Shown piece after piece: positions 34,830-47,109 of a stretch of DNA of 64,000 nt. The translations under genes were made by a program, and so were the position numbers. The notes below the pieces were generated by a model that saw only the letters and a list, made by a program, of their open reading frames with translations, ran no database searches and was not told the DNA's origin. The stretch is from Isoetes taiwanensis. Taxonomy: Eukaryota > Streptophyta > Lycopodiopsida > Isoetales > Isoetaceae. The stretch's first letter is position 1, and every line of letters starts with the position of its first letter. Location: assembly GCA_021234155.1 (NCBI GenBank), contig JAJEKV010000036.1, positions 3,028,996 to 3,092,995 of the forward strand. Reading direction: 5' to 3'.

Positions 34830-37365
34830 CATTGAGTGGCGCCGATCCCCCACCATTGGCCTACATATATATGAGGCATCTCCTTCTTGTCGAACCATTC
34901 CGGCCGCCGGCCTTTGAGCCTTCTAGGCATCCGCCTCGTTCCCCGCTACCTTCGTGCCATTGTAATTTTGATTCCCGCTCATATATCGATACTTTGTCGC
35001 ATCTTGGTGTACTTCTTCCGTATTTTTGTGTATTGTTCAATGATTTTCCTTTGTTTTCGCAGAAGTTCATGATAGTTTGAACCGAATCCCTTTACCAATT
35101 TTTTGCCCGCCCGATCCTAAGCATTTTTTTTTTTCTCATTTGGTGATTTTATATCTACTTGAGGAGGTTTCGACTTTATTACAAAGGTCTAGCGCCTTGT
35201 TCAAGTATGCCGCCAGCTTGCAGCTTTGGACAATAAAGAGCTTAAGGAACGTATTGCATTTCACATGAATCCGCTTTAGTCAGATTGAGGCTATCGAGCC
35301 TAAGATCACCGGCCAGAAGTTTGATGCCATCTGGGTCCAAGCCTCAGGGTTTTTGAATCGACGCTTGTGATTCAAATTTCCATCCTCATAGATATCCCAC
35401 GCCCAGAACAAGTGGGGCTGATTGGTTCTTCACGTGACCAACTCTAAGTTGGTTTGTCCTTTATTAGAGAAAGCGTTCCAGAGTTGCAAGATTTTGCCGC
35501 TTTCACCGCAGAGCTCGAGGCATGCTTTGAGACACCGATCACCACAAGACTGGCCACAAAACTTTGCAATCTAAGGCAAGGCTCTCGTCTAGCTTCAGTA
35601 TATGCATTAGAATTTCGTCAAATTGCGGTAGATACTGCCTGGGATGATGTTGCACTTCAAGATTGTTTTCGAAGGGGGTTACGGGAGGATGTGAAAGATA
35701 TGTTGTTGTCTATGGAGGATCCTCAGACTTTGGAAAGCCATCAAATTTGCAGTTCGATATGATAATCGGCTCTTCGAACGTAGGCAAGAGAGACATAGTC
35801 AGGTCTTCCCTATCACACAAGCACATGTAGCTACGCCTTCCTCAGCCTCATCTGTAGAATCTAGCAGGTCTAGACTTGGGCCTATGCAGATTGATCGGGC
35901 AGTTCAAGGACCTTTATCTGCCGTTGAGAAGTAGTGTCGGAGAGAGGCTAATCTTTGCTCGTGGATGCCATGTGAAGCGCCCAAATCAGTCGGAAAACTT
36001 CAGGGACCGGTCCGAATGGTAAGAGTCTCTTGTTGGCGAGCCACCTTTTCTCAGACTCCTTTCACAGTTCTTGACATGTTTATTCCATCGGATAAGGTCA
36101 GCAAGACATTCTTCATCCCTATATCATTGAAATCAGAGGTTGGAAGATTGGAAGCATTGGCGCAACTTGATTGTGGCGCAACTTATTCGCCAGTAAGCAC
36201 GCAATCTCTAGAAGCAAGGTTGAGCAACCTGGTTCTGTCGAAGTGATTGATGGACGAGAGATCTCCTCAGGTGCAGTCACAGAATGTACTGCGCCTCCTC
36301 AGGTTTTGTTCGAGGGAGTTTCTTGTAGTATCTCCTTCAATCTCATCACTAGTCCACATACGCCAATAGTCTTGGGTTTGCCCTGGCTCGAGCTACATAA
36401 CCCACAGATTGATTGGCGGGACAGATCATTTCTTTGGTTTGTCTTCAGCTCTAGTTCCAGTTCATCTGCAGTAGAGGCCTCTACACCAACATCGACTTCG
36501 ATCCGCAAGTATCGTGGGCCCCTGATTCCGCTTTGTCCGTTTGTTGCCGCTAAAGGTTGATTCAACTATTGCCTCGCGCCCAGCTTTATGCCCCAAATGC
36601 CGATCATATTCTCGATGATGTTCCAGCCCAAGCCCGTTTCGTTCTTGTTCCTACTTTGCTCCAGCTTCAGCCTCGCTTCGCTTCCCTGGTCCGCTTTGTT
36701 TCTGGTCCGCCCAGCCGCCTCGCTTTTGTTGCTCCGCCCCTACCACGCCTCGTCCCTCGCCATGTTCCTCGCCTCCCCCGCTTTGTAGAGTCTTTTCATG
36801 TCCTAAGTTTCAGATCTCAAGATTTCTTCATGAGTTCGATAAATCTAGAAGGCAAGATCCAAGTTCATAGTTTGTAATCCAGTTCATCCATCGCCTAGTT
36901 CGCACCAACAAAGTTCCGCCTTCCAATGCTCCTGTGACAAATATGGTGACTTCACCGATGTTTTTGACAAAGTCAGGCCAAGAAACCCCGCAGCATCGCC
37001 CATAATGACATTGTCCTATTGATTTGCGTCAGTGGACATATGGTCCTGGCGGATATATGGTCTATCTCCCATTGAGTTGAAGGTTTTGGGGATTATATTG
37101 AAGAGAATCTAGCCACGTGCTTCATTGACATTCTTAGTCCCTTTGCCGGAGCTTCTATATTCTTCGCAAAAAAAGAAAGATGATTCATCTGGCCGTCATT
37201 GATTATTGCGGGCCTCAATAAAAATCACAAGGCCGAATCCAGATCTACTTCCTTTGATCCCAGAATTGTTGGAGCCACCCAAGGTGCGAGACATTATTTT
37301 ACAAAGATTGATCTTCGTGGTGCCTTACAATCTTATTCGATCCTCCTCACCTCCTCCTATTGGTT
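34830..37365 (+). mobile_element. Ty3/gypsy (chromovirus-like) retrotransposon relic
   Basis: Readable parts in order: a gag block, 35,454-35,760 (SVPELQDFAAFTAELEACFE; VYALEFRQIAVDTAWDD); a degraded zinc-knuckle region near 35,935 (CRREANLCSW); a protease with active-site-like LDCGATYSP near 36,165 and the downstream VLGLPWLELHNPQIDW near 36,370; and an out-of-order or deleted stretch rich in proline and arginine. The start of reverse transcriptase is at 37,135-37,365, in alternating frames (FFAKKKDD; PLIPELLEPP; GARHYFTKIDLRGA). The RT catalytic YxDD, RNase H and integrase are missing. Frameshifts and stops are numerous. No pair of LTRs was found; the left end probably lies near 34,720-34,830, and a TGGCGCCGAT word at 34,837 is only a weak primer-binding-site candidate. 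Confidence 0.75.
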
Positions 37366-38356
37366 CATTGATAGAAAAAGTCCCCGAGTGGAAAGAGTTC
37401 ATCGAGGGTTGTGCTCATGAAAACCTTATTGGGCATAGTGCTCCATTGCAATTTAGGTTTTGGGTGAAGAATGGAAAGCCAATAATGCAATACAAGATGA
37501 GGGCCGAGATCCCGTGGGGAAACCGAAGATAATGATATATTGATTTGGAAAGAGGATGTAAGGTGTGAACCAATGGTGCCGACGGAGAGCCTAAAGCTAT
37601 GAAACCATTAGGAGAAGTGAAGGACCGTGGAATGGACTATGGAAGGATAATGGATTATATAAAGCATCGGGAGAAATCCTTAGCAGATAAACACATAGCA
37701 CCAGAGAGAAGAGCATGCAATGAAGCACTTGTAAATTATTGGAATGAAGTTCATATACTTTTAGGGAGTTTTGACACAAGTAGTAGCGTCCTTCAAGAGG
37801 GTTGGCTACCTCAAAGTCGATAAAGGCTCGACCATGGTCAATTCCAATCTGATCAGCAGCCGATACTTGATGACAGAGGAGTCTGAAGAGGAGGTGGAAG
37901 AGGATGAAGAGCACTATGTTGGACCTAGAAAAGAGCGTCCCAAGTATTATGTATTTGCTCCATATGATCCTAAGATGGATTTGAAGGATGGCCAATATTT
38001 GATCGTCAGGCCATCAGATGAAGATACTTATCCTATTTTGGTTAGGGTATACCATCTCGAGTGTTTGTAGGGAAGCTAATAACCCTAACAGAAACAAGGT
38101 GCATGTGGAGTGGTGGCGTCCAGTAAGTGGAAAAGGAGTCATTACTAAAGAGCGCTACAAAGATTGTTTTAATAAGCAATGGAAGTATGATGCAAGTGAT
38201 CCGGCCCAATGGGTGGAAATAAAATACGTGTTGATGTCATGGAACCCCAGAAAGGGCAAGGTGGATCCGAGAAAGGGGTGCATGAAGATTCCAATCTCTG
38301 TGAAGGATAAAGTTCTGAAGTCACTAGAGAATAAAATAAAGTACGAGAGTCCGTGA
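37366..38356 (+). pseudogene. Fragment of an unidentified gene, frameshifted
   Basis: Immediately after the RT fragment the sequence reads WKEFIEGCAHENLIGHSAPL and QFRFWVKNGKPIMQYK, then MKPLGEVKDRG and REKSLADKHIAPERRACNEA (37,599-37,780). After a shift it reads ASFKRVGYLKVDKGSTMV and YYVFAPYDPKMDLKDGQYLI (37,780-38,045), then after another shift REANNPNRNKVHVEWWRP and RYKDCFNKQWKYD, to a TGA after KIKYESP at 38,354-38,356. The parts appear to be one protein of about 300 residues with two or three frame breaks; the acidic run EESEEEVEEDEE stands in the middle. The part after it (YPILVRV...KVHVEWW) has a BAH-like or chromatin-reader-like flavour, which is weak inference. The family is not recognised. 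Confidence 0.5.
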
Positions 38357-39352
38357 GGTTATTAAGGCTGATAATAAAAAGTATTTATGCAATTCCACAT
38401 TGTTGAAATTTGGGTTGTCACTATTTGTAAATTTCAAAATGATGGAATAATTTCAAAATAATGGAATCGTGGTCCATATACTCCAACCCCCTATTTAATA
38501 CTAGACATTTGTACATAGTACTATTGGAAGTGCGGGCATAGTAGGGTAGGCTTTTCAAAAAGTCATCAAAACAACATCCACGCACCACAAAACACTACTG
38601 CAGAAACTCACAATAATGTGGGTCAGCGTGGACCTCGATCTTAAAAATGCCGACCCTGGTCCACTAAGCTTACATTGTCAAACGGCCCAAGATCTACAGT
38701 GCACTGAAATAAATCATGGTGGGGCCAAGCTAGGCTAGCCCGTGGAACTTAGTGAACCCTAAGATGCTAAGACAATGATAAGTTAATCTAAAACAAAAAA
38801 TAAATAAATAAAGAAAACGAAATGCGCTCATCGTTCTGGTGTACGAGGGTAAAACATTGTGGGCGCACCTATTTTATAAATATTGTTGTGGCTGCAAAAT
38901 TTCAGAGGTGTGGCTGCGACCACATCAAAAAACACTCGCGACCACAATCTTGTGGTTGTGAGCCTACAACAACACGTCCACCACCCCCTCATGCGGCCGC
39001 ATCTCCTCCACAGTGTGACCGCATAGAATTTAGGGACGCGTCTGCATTCAAGCAAAAACACGACTGCTTAGGAGTAACATACTTGACGTACTCTGCTAAA
39101 CGTGGCTACAACATGTGGTGGTCATGTGCCACAGAGGCCGTGTCCATATCTGTTTATACGTGTCCTCGCTGTGTAGATGCCATGTCCACGCCAGAAATCT
39201 TCTTAGAATCAAGGTATTAGACTGCAAAAATTCGTTTTACAGTTTCAAAATAAAGTTTTTCTGGAAAAGTACATACAAAAATTTTGGGCAAAATGTTACG
39301 GAACTGTGACAAGTTTGGCCCATTAGAAGGCATATGCACGCTTTTTCCTACT
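38357..39352. other. Intergenic DNA, no gene seen
   Basis: Mixed composition. CACTACTGCAGAAAC at about 38,594 resembles a CACTA-type terminus, but no matching opposite end was found. The 38,822-39,220 frame has no recognisable motif. Confidence 0.45.
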
Positions 39353-39355
39353 AAT

Positions 39356-39590
39356 CACAACAGGAGAAAGGCCATTTAGCGACGTCTATAGCGACGTCTA
39401 TGCGACGCCCGACGGCCAGCCGCACGACGCCGTCGCAGACAAGACGCCGCAGCGACACGCCGCGATGCGACGCGGTTACGCGACGCCGGGCAGACGCCTC
39501 CCATCGCACGCCGCGACGCGGACGCCAGACGTGATTCCGACGTCGATACGCGACGGACGCCAAGTAAGCGACGTGGTGTACGAAAAAAAA
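39356..39590. repeat. CACTA left terminal and subterminal repeats
   Basis: The terminal repeat is followed by TAGCGACGTCTATAGCGACG and then a dense series of GACGCC, GCGACG and GACGCGG words until about 39,580, where a run of 17 A starts. The words are on the same strand. A related CGACG-rich block is at 41,180-41,330. Confidence 0.75.
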
Positions 39591-40289
39591 AAAAAAAAAT
39601 TGGAAAGAATTTTAATAGTTAATTACAATATCATATACAAGAGGCAAGAGGCGAAGTAGTGGCTATCTTTACGTGTTCCCGTTAGGGGAAAACCCGTGAT
39701 AGCCAATTCTATAACAATACGACCAATATTAGACAATGACATTGAAAGTTAACGTGAACTAAGAGTTTATAGCACTTACTTAATCTATGTAAAAAGCCTT
39801 TCGGCCGCCGAACCCAAGTGGGACGGAATTGCTTGCTTGAAGTTGCCTTGGCAAACCGTGAGAGGTATGTTTTTCTGGAATCCTTTGCACGCTCAAAAGT
39901 GATCCGATTGCAAGGAATACAACATGACAAGTTAAATGTCTTATTTCAAATTGAACTAATGGCAACAAATAACAAATACCTTGATATCTTCCTTATGGAT
40001 GATTAAGTGGTTTAGGACCTTTGACCAATCCGCCTCCCATTTTTTAGCATTCGATCAATTTTGCAATCACTTTTTGCATTTTCTATAAATCAATAGATTA
40101 ACACAAAACAAAAGAATAAAAATAAGACTATGACTAGGTCATGTAATCTTCTTTTCGGCAGCCCCCCATCATCTAAATGAGCCCCTTCCAAACTCGATTA
40201 GTTTCGGATTAAAAGCTAGAGTTGGCTAACATAGGCTTTAGGATTATAAGCCAGATTTGGCCACCTCTACCTAAGAATTACAAGAAAAG

Positions 40290-40575
40290 TCCACTTGGAC
40301 CCGAACACGGGTCGCCTCCACTGTAGTGGAGCCTACCGGGGCTTTTGAACAAGCCAATTACAATTTTATTTTAAACCTAAAAATAACAAGTGGTTCAGGA
40401 CTTGAACCTGGCACGCGGGCCCTCCACTCTAGGTGGAGTTTCGGGCGTGCCCCTTGAACAAGCCACCCTTAACCTAGGAAAAAATATATGATCGAGTGAA
40501 GTGGATTCTAACCGTACATGGTCCTCCCCACTCTAGGTGGAGTCACCCTCGCTTTGAACAAGCCACTCCATCAAT
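40290..40575 (-). repeat. Three tandem tRNA-like/SINE units
   Basis: Copies at about 40,290-40,375, 40,385-40,475 and 40,497-40,572 share, on the + strand, a CTCCACT..AG.TGGAG palindrome followed by TTTGAACAAGCCA. On the - strand each has TGGCTTGTTCAA, then the CTCCAC hairpin, then a B-box-like word (GGTTCAAGTCC in the second copy, GTTCGGGTCC in the first). The order suits a tRNA-derived SINE. Confidence 0.5.
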
Positions 40576-40689
40576 TTTTTAACCTACTTAAAATTATAAA
40601 AATAAAATGCAAGTGCGATCAACTTACTAAAAAAAGAATGACGCGGGGTAAACAAGATCCTCGACGGGTCCAAATCAAATAGAAAGCAA

Positions 40690-41040
40690 CAACGAAGTTA
40701 GAAGAATAAGAACAACGAAAAAAGATCAAGAAGAAACAAAAAAAAAAAAAAAAAAAAAGATGAAGAAATAGTAAAACAAGAAAGAAAAAATGAATGAATC
40801 AAAGAAGAAGAGAAGGGGGAGAAAGAAGAGAAGGGGAAAGAGGAGAAAAAAGAAATTAGGGAAAGAAAGAGAAGAATGGAAGAAATAAGAGAATGAAATG
40901 GAAGAAGATAGAAGAATGGAAGAATGTAAGAGTGAAATGAGGGAAGAATCAAGAAAGAAATGAGGAAAGAAGGAAAAGAAGAAGAATGAAGAAACAAGAA
41001 GAAGAAAAAAGAAGGAAAGAGATAGAAAAAATTTGAAATC
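40690..41040. repeat. Purine-rich tract on the + strand
   Basis: Around 350 bases made almost only of A and G (AAGAAG, GGGAAAG, GAAAGAAGG), with a run of about 20 A at 40,738-40,758. It is a simple-sequence stretch; the 99-codon reverse frame through it is a by-product. Confidence 0.9.
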
Positions 41041-41179
41041 TACACTAAATCATTCAATCCAAAACCATTCAATCCAAAAAACCATGATCTACTAACCTTA
41101 AAAAGAATGCTTGCAAGTCGCTCAAGGTCAGAATCAAGATCGCCCAAAATAGTCGATAGAAGGAAGCCCAGAATGGTCC

Positions 41180-41330
41180 CTAAAAGAACGCCCATGGGAT
41201 CTAGAAAGACACGCGCCAATGCGACGACGCCGCAGATATGCGACGTTTTGAAATCGATATACGATTTCAAACGATATATACGCTTTCGTCGCGATGCGAC
41301 GGTCGGTCCGACGTTTTTGTTATAGCGACG
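41180..41330. repeat. CGACG-rich block
   Basis: Short block with GCGACGACGCC, GATATGCGACG, TCGCGATGCGACGG and TATAGCGACGCC, like the subterminal arrays of the CACTA element. It contains a 15-base near-palindrome (GAAATCGATATACGATTTC). It may be the leftover end of a nested family member. Confidence 0.55.
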
Positions 41331-41528
41331 CCTAACACTTTTAATTTTTTGGCGCCTTTTTTTCATCCCGGATGGTCATGAAAGTTTGTCCTTATGCTAA
41401 TTTGGACATTCCCCAGCCATATATGCAACAAAATCACATTCGGATTTAACCAATCTTCTATTGCTACTACTTAATGAATGTAAGCGGGATGTTTGAGCCC
41501 GGGCGGCATGTTTGAGCCCCGGGTGGCG

Positions 41529-44500
41529 GTTTGATAAGTTCTCCGGACGGATGTTGATTTTTTGGCCCTTATCTTAACGAGGGCCCTTGAACTAAGGATT
41601 CAACTTGGATAGGGGAACCGAGATCCGTGGAGTGTGGTCTTTAGCGTATGGCCCCCGGGAGCGCCGCCAGAAAGGTCGTCTCGAAACTTTTTTTTGGGGC
41701 TCGGCTCCCGGGTTCGAATCCCCTCTAATGAGGCAGCCTTGCAAGGTCCCGGCCTTGTTTGACTTTGGGCAAGTGTGTCGCTTCTATTGCCCAACAACAA
41801 AGCCCTCGACCGTTCTAATGCAAACACTTTGATCTAAACCTGTCCAGAAATTTTGAAACCGGGCCTCAGATGTTGGCGATGACTTAGGAAGCCTCACGAC
41901 AAAAATCAGACTTTAATTCGCACTATACATTAATTATGAATTTATGAATGTCTTGCTACCGCAAAAGCCGCCTTTACTCTAACCGCCACAACGGAGGAGT
42001 ATGTGATCCAACCCATTCCGTCAGCCTCTTGTTCGCTGCTTCAATCGGTGATCTTATCGCCAAGTCCCAAGAGCAAAAGACTAAAACGGGCACCCAAAAC
42101 GCGAAACCCCGCTAGAACCTCGCAACTCATAGGGTTTACGCTTCGCAGGCTCTATCCTTGTCGATTCGATTAGGACCTTGGGCCGGGTCTTGACGTGAGG
42201 GGGGTATTGACGCAGAGCACGGAATCCTAAAAAACCATCCCAAGCCTTTGCCCCAAAAGTCCCGACGCTGTTCCTCGGGGACCAAGTTTCAGGCCGTAAG
42301 ACCACCCTTCTCGAGGAAGCTGCCAAACTATCTCATGTCCAACACACTCGTAGTCAATTGGCCTAGGAGGTACCGCCGCCACCGCGAACGTAGGGCGAAG
42401 TGTTTTTTCTTTTTGCAAAACTGACCGCGGCAACTTGGTCTCTAGGGTAATTTCGCCTCCCCGACGATGTGGCTTAAGTCGAATTGCCATTCCGAGCCCG
42501 CAATGTCCGAATGACAAAACACTTTGGTTTCTACACCTGGCCGACCGCAGACGCCACGGCGTTTGATAAGTTCTCCCGACGGATGTTGGATTTTTTTGGA
42601 ACTTATCGAGCCGTGGCCCTTGAACGGGATTCAACGCCGGATAGGGGAACCGAGATCCCGGAGTGTGGTCTTTAGCGCACGGCCCCCGGGAGGCCGCCAG
42701 AAAGGCTACTCGAAATTTTTGGGGCTCGCCTCTTTGGGGGGACTCTCTCCTCTAATGAGACGGCCCTTGCAAGGTCCCCGCCTTGTTTGACGGGGGTAAG
42801 TGTGCTACCGGCTGCCCAACAACAGTCGCCTGACCGCTCTAATGCAAACACTTTGATATAAACCTTGTCCGAAATTTTGAAACCGGCTCAGATGTTGGCG
42901 ATGACTTAGGAAGCTCACGACAAAAAAATCAGAATTTAATTCGTACTATGCATTAATTACAAATTTATGAATGTCTGCTACCGTAAAAAGCCGCCCTTTA
43001 CTTCTAACTACCACAATGGGAGGAGTACAGATCCAAACTCCATTCCGCCGGGCCTCTTGTTTTCGCTTCAATCGCATCTTTATCGGCCAAGTCCCAAGAG
43101 CAAAAGACCAAAACTCGCACCCAAAACGCAAAACCCAAGTAGAACCCGGGTAACTCATAGGGTTTACGCTTCGCAGGTTCTATCCTGTCGATTCACTAGG
43201 ACCTTGCTCGTGATCTTGACGAGGGGGGTGTTGGACGCCAGAGCACTTAACCCTAAAACCATCCGGAAGCAGCCTTTCACCCTAAAAGTCCTCTCCAAGG
43301 TTCCGGGCGACGGGCAACTTCCCTCCGAATCATGATTCGCTCGCCAATGGACTCAACGTCGACATTGCCCCGAGACCAAGTTCGGGGCTGTGAAGACTCA
43401 CCTCTTCTCGAGGAAGTGCCAAACTATCTCATGTCCAAATACACAGAGTCATCATTCAGAGGTGGTCATTATCATTGCAACGTGAGGGCGCTTGTGTTTT
43501 CTTCTTTGCAAAACTGACCAAAAACTTGGTCTCTAGGGTAATTTCGGCTTCCCGACGATGGCGGTAAGTCGAATTGCCATTCCCGAGCTCTCCGCAATGT
43601 CCGAACGACAAAAACACTTTGGTTTCTTTACACCCGCCGACCGCAGACGCTTCGCGCTGTTTGATAAGTTCTCCTCCGACGGCGATGTTGGATTTTGACC
43701 TTTATCGAGCCAGGGCCCTTGAACGAAGGATTCAACGGCCGGATAGGGAATCGAGATCCCAAGTGTGGTCTCAGCGCACGGCCCCGGGAGCCGCCAGAAA
43801 GGCTACCTCGGAAATTTTTGGGCTTGGCTCTTGGGTTCTGACTCTCCCTCTAATGAGAGTCGGAAGTTCTTGCAAGGTCCCCGCCTTGTTTGACTTGGGC
43901 AAGTGTGCTACCGGCTGCCCAACAACAGTCGCCTCGGACCGCTTAATGCAAACACTTTGATATAAACCTTTGTCCGAAATTTTGAAAACTGCCCATGTTG
44001 GCGATGACTTAGAAGCCCACGACAAAAAATCAGAATTTAATTCCGCACCATGCATTAATTACATAAATTTATGAATGTTCCTACATCGCAAAAGTCGCCT
44101 TCTTTACTTCTAATCGCCACAATGGGAGGAGTATGATCCAAACTCCATCTGCTGGCCTCTTGTTACGTTTCTCAATCGCATCTTACTCTACTAAGTCCGG
44201 GTGCAAAAGACCAAAACTGGCACCCAAAACGCAAACCCCGCTAGAACCCGCAACTCATAGGTTTACGCTTTCGTAGGCTCTATCCTTGTCGATTCATCAG
44301 ATTCCGGCGCCATATCTTGACGGGGTGTTGACGCAGCACGGACCCTAAAACCATCCGAAGCAAATTTTGCCCCAAAGTCCTCTCCGTCTCGGGCGATTTG
44401 ACGCAACTTCCCTCTCCTAATCAGGCGATTCGGCTCGCCAATGACTTAACGCCGACATTACCCTCGAGTATTCGAAGTTTCGCGGGCTGTAAGACCACCC

Positions 44501-46990
44501 TTCTCGAGGAAGCGTCAAACGCCCCATGTCCAACACACTCTCGTAGTCAATTGGCCTTCAGGAGGTGGCTGTCGAATACTGCAACGTAGGGCGTAAGTGT
44601 TTCTTTCTTTTGCAAAACTGACCGTGCAACTTGGTGAGCTCACAATGTCCGAATGACAAAACACTTGGTTTCTACACGGTCGATCGCAGAATGCTTCTTA
44701 TGGTTTGATAAGTTCTCCCGGACGGATGCGTTGATTTTTTTGACCTTATCGAGCCGTGGCCCTCAACCTAAGGGATTCAAATCTGCCTTGACAGGGGAAC
44801 CGAGATCCGGAGGTGGTCTTTAGCTGGCTTCCTGGGAGCGCTGCTGTGAAAGTATACCTTGAAATTTTTTTGGGGCTCGCCTCTTGGGGTTCTGGACTTC
44901 CCCTCTAATGAGGCGGCCTTGCAAGGTCCTCGGCCTTGTTTGACTTGGGGCAAGTGTGCTGGGCCGGCTCGTCAACAGTTGCCCGGACCGCTCTAATGCA
45001 AACACTTTGATCTAAACGTTGTCCGAAATTTTGAAAACTCGGCCTCAGAGCATGTATGACTTAGGAAGCCTGGCCGACAAAAATCAGAATTTAATTCACT
45101 ATACATTAATTTACAAATTTATGAATGTCTTGCCACCGCAAAGCCGCTTTACTTAATCGCTGCACCTGGAGGAGTACAGATCCAAACTCATTCCGCCGCT
45201 TCCTGCTGCTCTCAATCGCATCTTTATCGCCAAGTTCCAAGTGCAAAAGACCAAAACTCGGCACCCAAAACGCAAAACCCCGGCTAGGAACCCTGCAACT
45301 CATAGGGTTTACGCTTTGAGGTTTCCCATCCTTGGTCGAGCCCGACTAGGACCTTGCCGCATCTTGGACGAGAGGGGGGTGCTGACGCCAGAGCATGGAC
45401 TCAAAACCACCCTAAGCAGCTGCCCCAAAAGTCCTCTCCGAAGCCCCGTGACTACCCGCAACTTCTCCTCCCGAATCATGATTCGCTCGGCTAATGGACT
45501 TTAACGGGCCGATAATACCCCTCGAGACCAAGCTCGTGGCCGTAAGACCATTCCTTCGAGGAAGCCGCCAACTATCTCATGTCCAACACACTCGTAGTCA
45601 ATTGGCCTAGAGGTAGCCGTCAACATCGCAAACGTAGGGCGAAGTGTTTTCTTTTGCAAACCGACTGCGGCAACTTGGTCTCTAGGGTACTCGGCCTCCC
45701 GGACGATGTGGCGGTGCCTAATCGCCATTCCAGCCTCCAATGTCCGGGAATGACAAAACACTTTGAGCCTCTACACTGCCGACTCCCAGAACGCCATGGT
45801 TTGATAAGCTCTCCTTGACTCTGGACAAGTTGGATTTTTTTTGACCTTATCGAGCCGTGTGGCTTTTGAACTAAGGATCCAACGGCCTGATGGGGAACCG
45901 AGATCCGGGAGTGTGGTCTTAGCTGTGTGACGGGTTTCCTGGGAGCGCCGCCAGGAAAGGGCCACCTAGGGGCCCTTGGGGTCACTTTGGGTTCTTGACT
46001 CCCTAATGAGGCGCGGTTTTGCAAGGTCCCCTGCCTGCTTGACTTTGGGCAAGTGCTACCGCTGTCTCGGACCGTCAATGCAAACACGGATCTAAAACCT
46101 TGTCCGAAAATTTCGAAAACCGGCCCAGATAAGTTGGCTGGCGACTTAAGAAGCTCAATACAAAAATCGAATTTAATTCGTGACCATGCATTATTAATTA
46201 CAAATTTATGAATGTCTTGTTACCGCAAAAGTCAGTTTCTTTATTTAATCGCTTTTACAACGGAGAGCATGTATCCAAACCTCCATTCTCTGCTAGTTCC
46301 TCGCTAAGCTTTATGCTCTCAATCGTGATCTATCTGCCAAGTCCCAAGTGCAAAAGACCAAATCAAGATTCAAACGCAACCAGAACCCTGCAACCATGTG
46401 GTTTACGCTTCGTAGGCTCTATCCTTGTCGTGACTAACTAGACCTGCGCCCGTGTCTTGACGTGAGAGGGGGTGCTGATTAAGCACGTAGACTTAAACCA
46501 TCCCATGCCTGTTCTAAAAGTCCTCCGGGGCCCCGGGCGACGGACGGCAACTTCCCCTCCCAATGGATTCACGCCAATGGACTCCTAACGTCGATACATT
46601 GCCCCTCGGGGACCAAAGCTTCAGGGCTGGGCACCACCCCTTCTCAGGAAGCGCCAAACTACCAGCCACTGGCCTAGGAGGCACGATCGCTATGTGCATT
46701 CATCAACAGTCGCCTAGACCGCTCCACTACCTATTTGATCAGAACTTTGGTCCGGAAATTTAAAATTTGTCTCTATGATGGTGGGGATGACCTAGGAAGC
46801 CAAATTTGACAAAAATCGTAATTTAATTCCATACCATGACACTGCTGAATTTATGAAGCAGTAATGCAAAAGAACGACAACTAAAAATTCCTCGTGATCG
46901 GGGTGCGTGAATTTTTGACAAGGCAACGTGCTTCTAAGGCGGACATGAGAAAAACATTTTGGATTAGGATATGCAAGGTTGGTGCATTTT
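41529..46990. repeat. Tandem array of a roughly 1.07-kb unit, about five copies
   Basis: The anchor GTTTGATAAG(T/C)TCTCC occurs at about 41,529, 42,560, 43,659, 44,703 and 45,799, so spacing is 1,031, 1,099, 1,044 and 1,096 bases. Other shared words in each unit are AACCGAGATCC, CTCTAATGAGGC, GCAAGGTCC, CGAAATTTTGAAA, CAGAATTTAATTC, ACTCATAGGGTTTACGCTT and CGAGGAAG. A shortened sixth copy runs from about 46,690. The copies differ by many one- to ten-base indels. Short open frames in them are not conserved in frame between copies, so I do not call genes. Confidence 0.85.
41640..41735 (+). repeat. Pol III-promoter-like part of the 1.07-kb unit
   Basis: TTTAGCGTATGGCC is followed, about 60 bases on, by CTCCCGGGTTCGAATCCCC, a textbook B-box in a T-arm-like setting. 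The four later copies have a degraded version (for example TTGGGTTCTGACTCTCC near 43,835). It may be the remains of a tRNA-derived SINE within the unit. Confidence 0.35.
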
Positions 46991-47109
46991 ATGGTAAATA
47001 GCTCCCTAGTCTTCCAGAGCTCATGTCGCCGCCAAAAGTTCTCTTACGAAGGTTCCCCAAGCGATGACTAGCAATTTCCTCTCCAAAAAACCAACCTATT
47101 CTTCCAATG

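Noticed and set aside
34837-34850. TGGCGCCGATCCCC as a retrotransposon primer-binding site
   Set aside because: Only the first seven or so bases agree with the plant tRNA-Asp type site, and a TATA-like box lies downstream of it, which would be inside an LTR.
38592-38700. CACTACTGCAGAAAC as a second CACTA end
   Set aside because: No inverted partner and no 3-bp target duplication could be found.
40698-40997. Serine/phenylalanine-rich reverse frame
   Set aside because: Produced by the purine-rich simple sequence.
41600-46100. Many 60-155 codon frames in the 1.07-kb array
   Set aside because: They are not kept in frame among copies; indels shift them at random.
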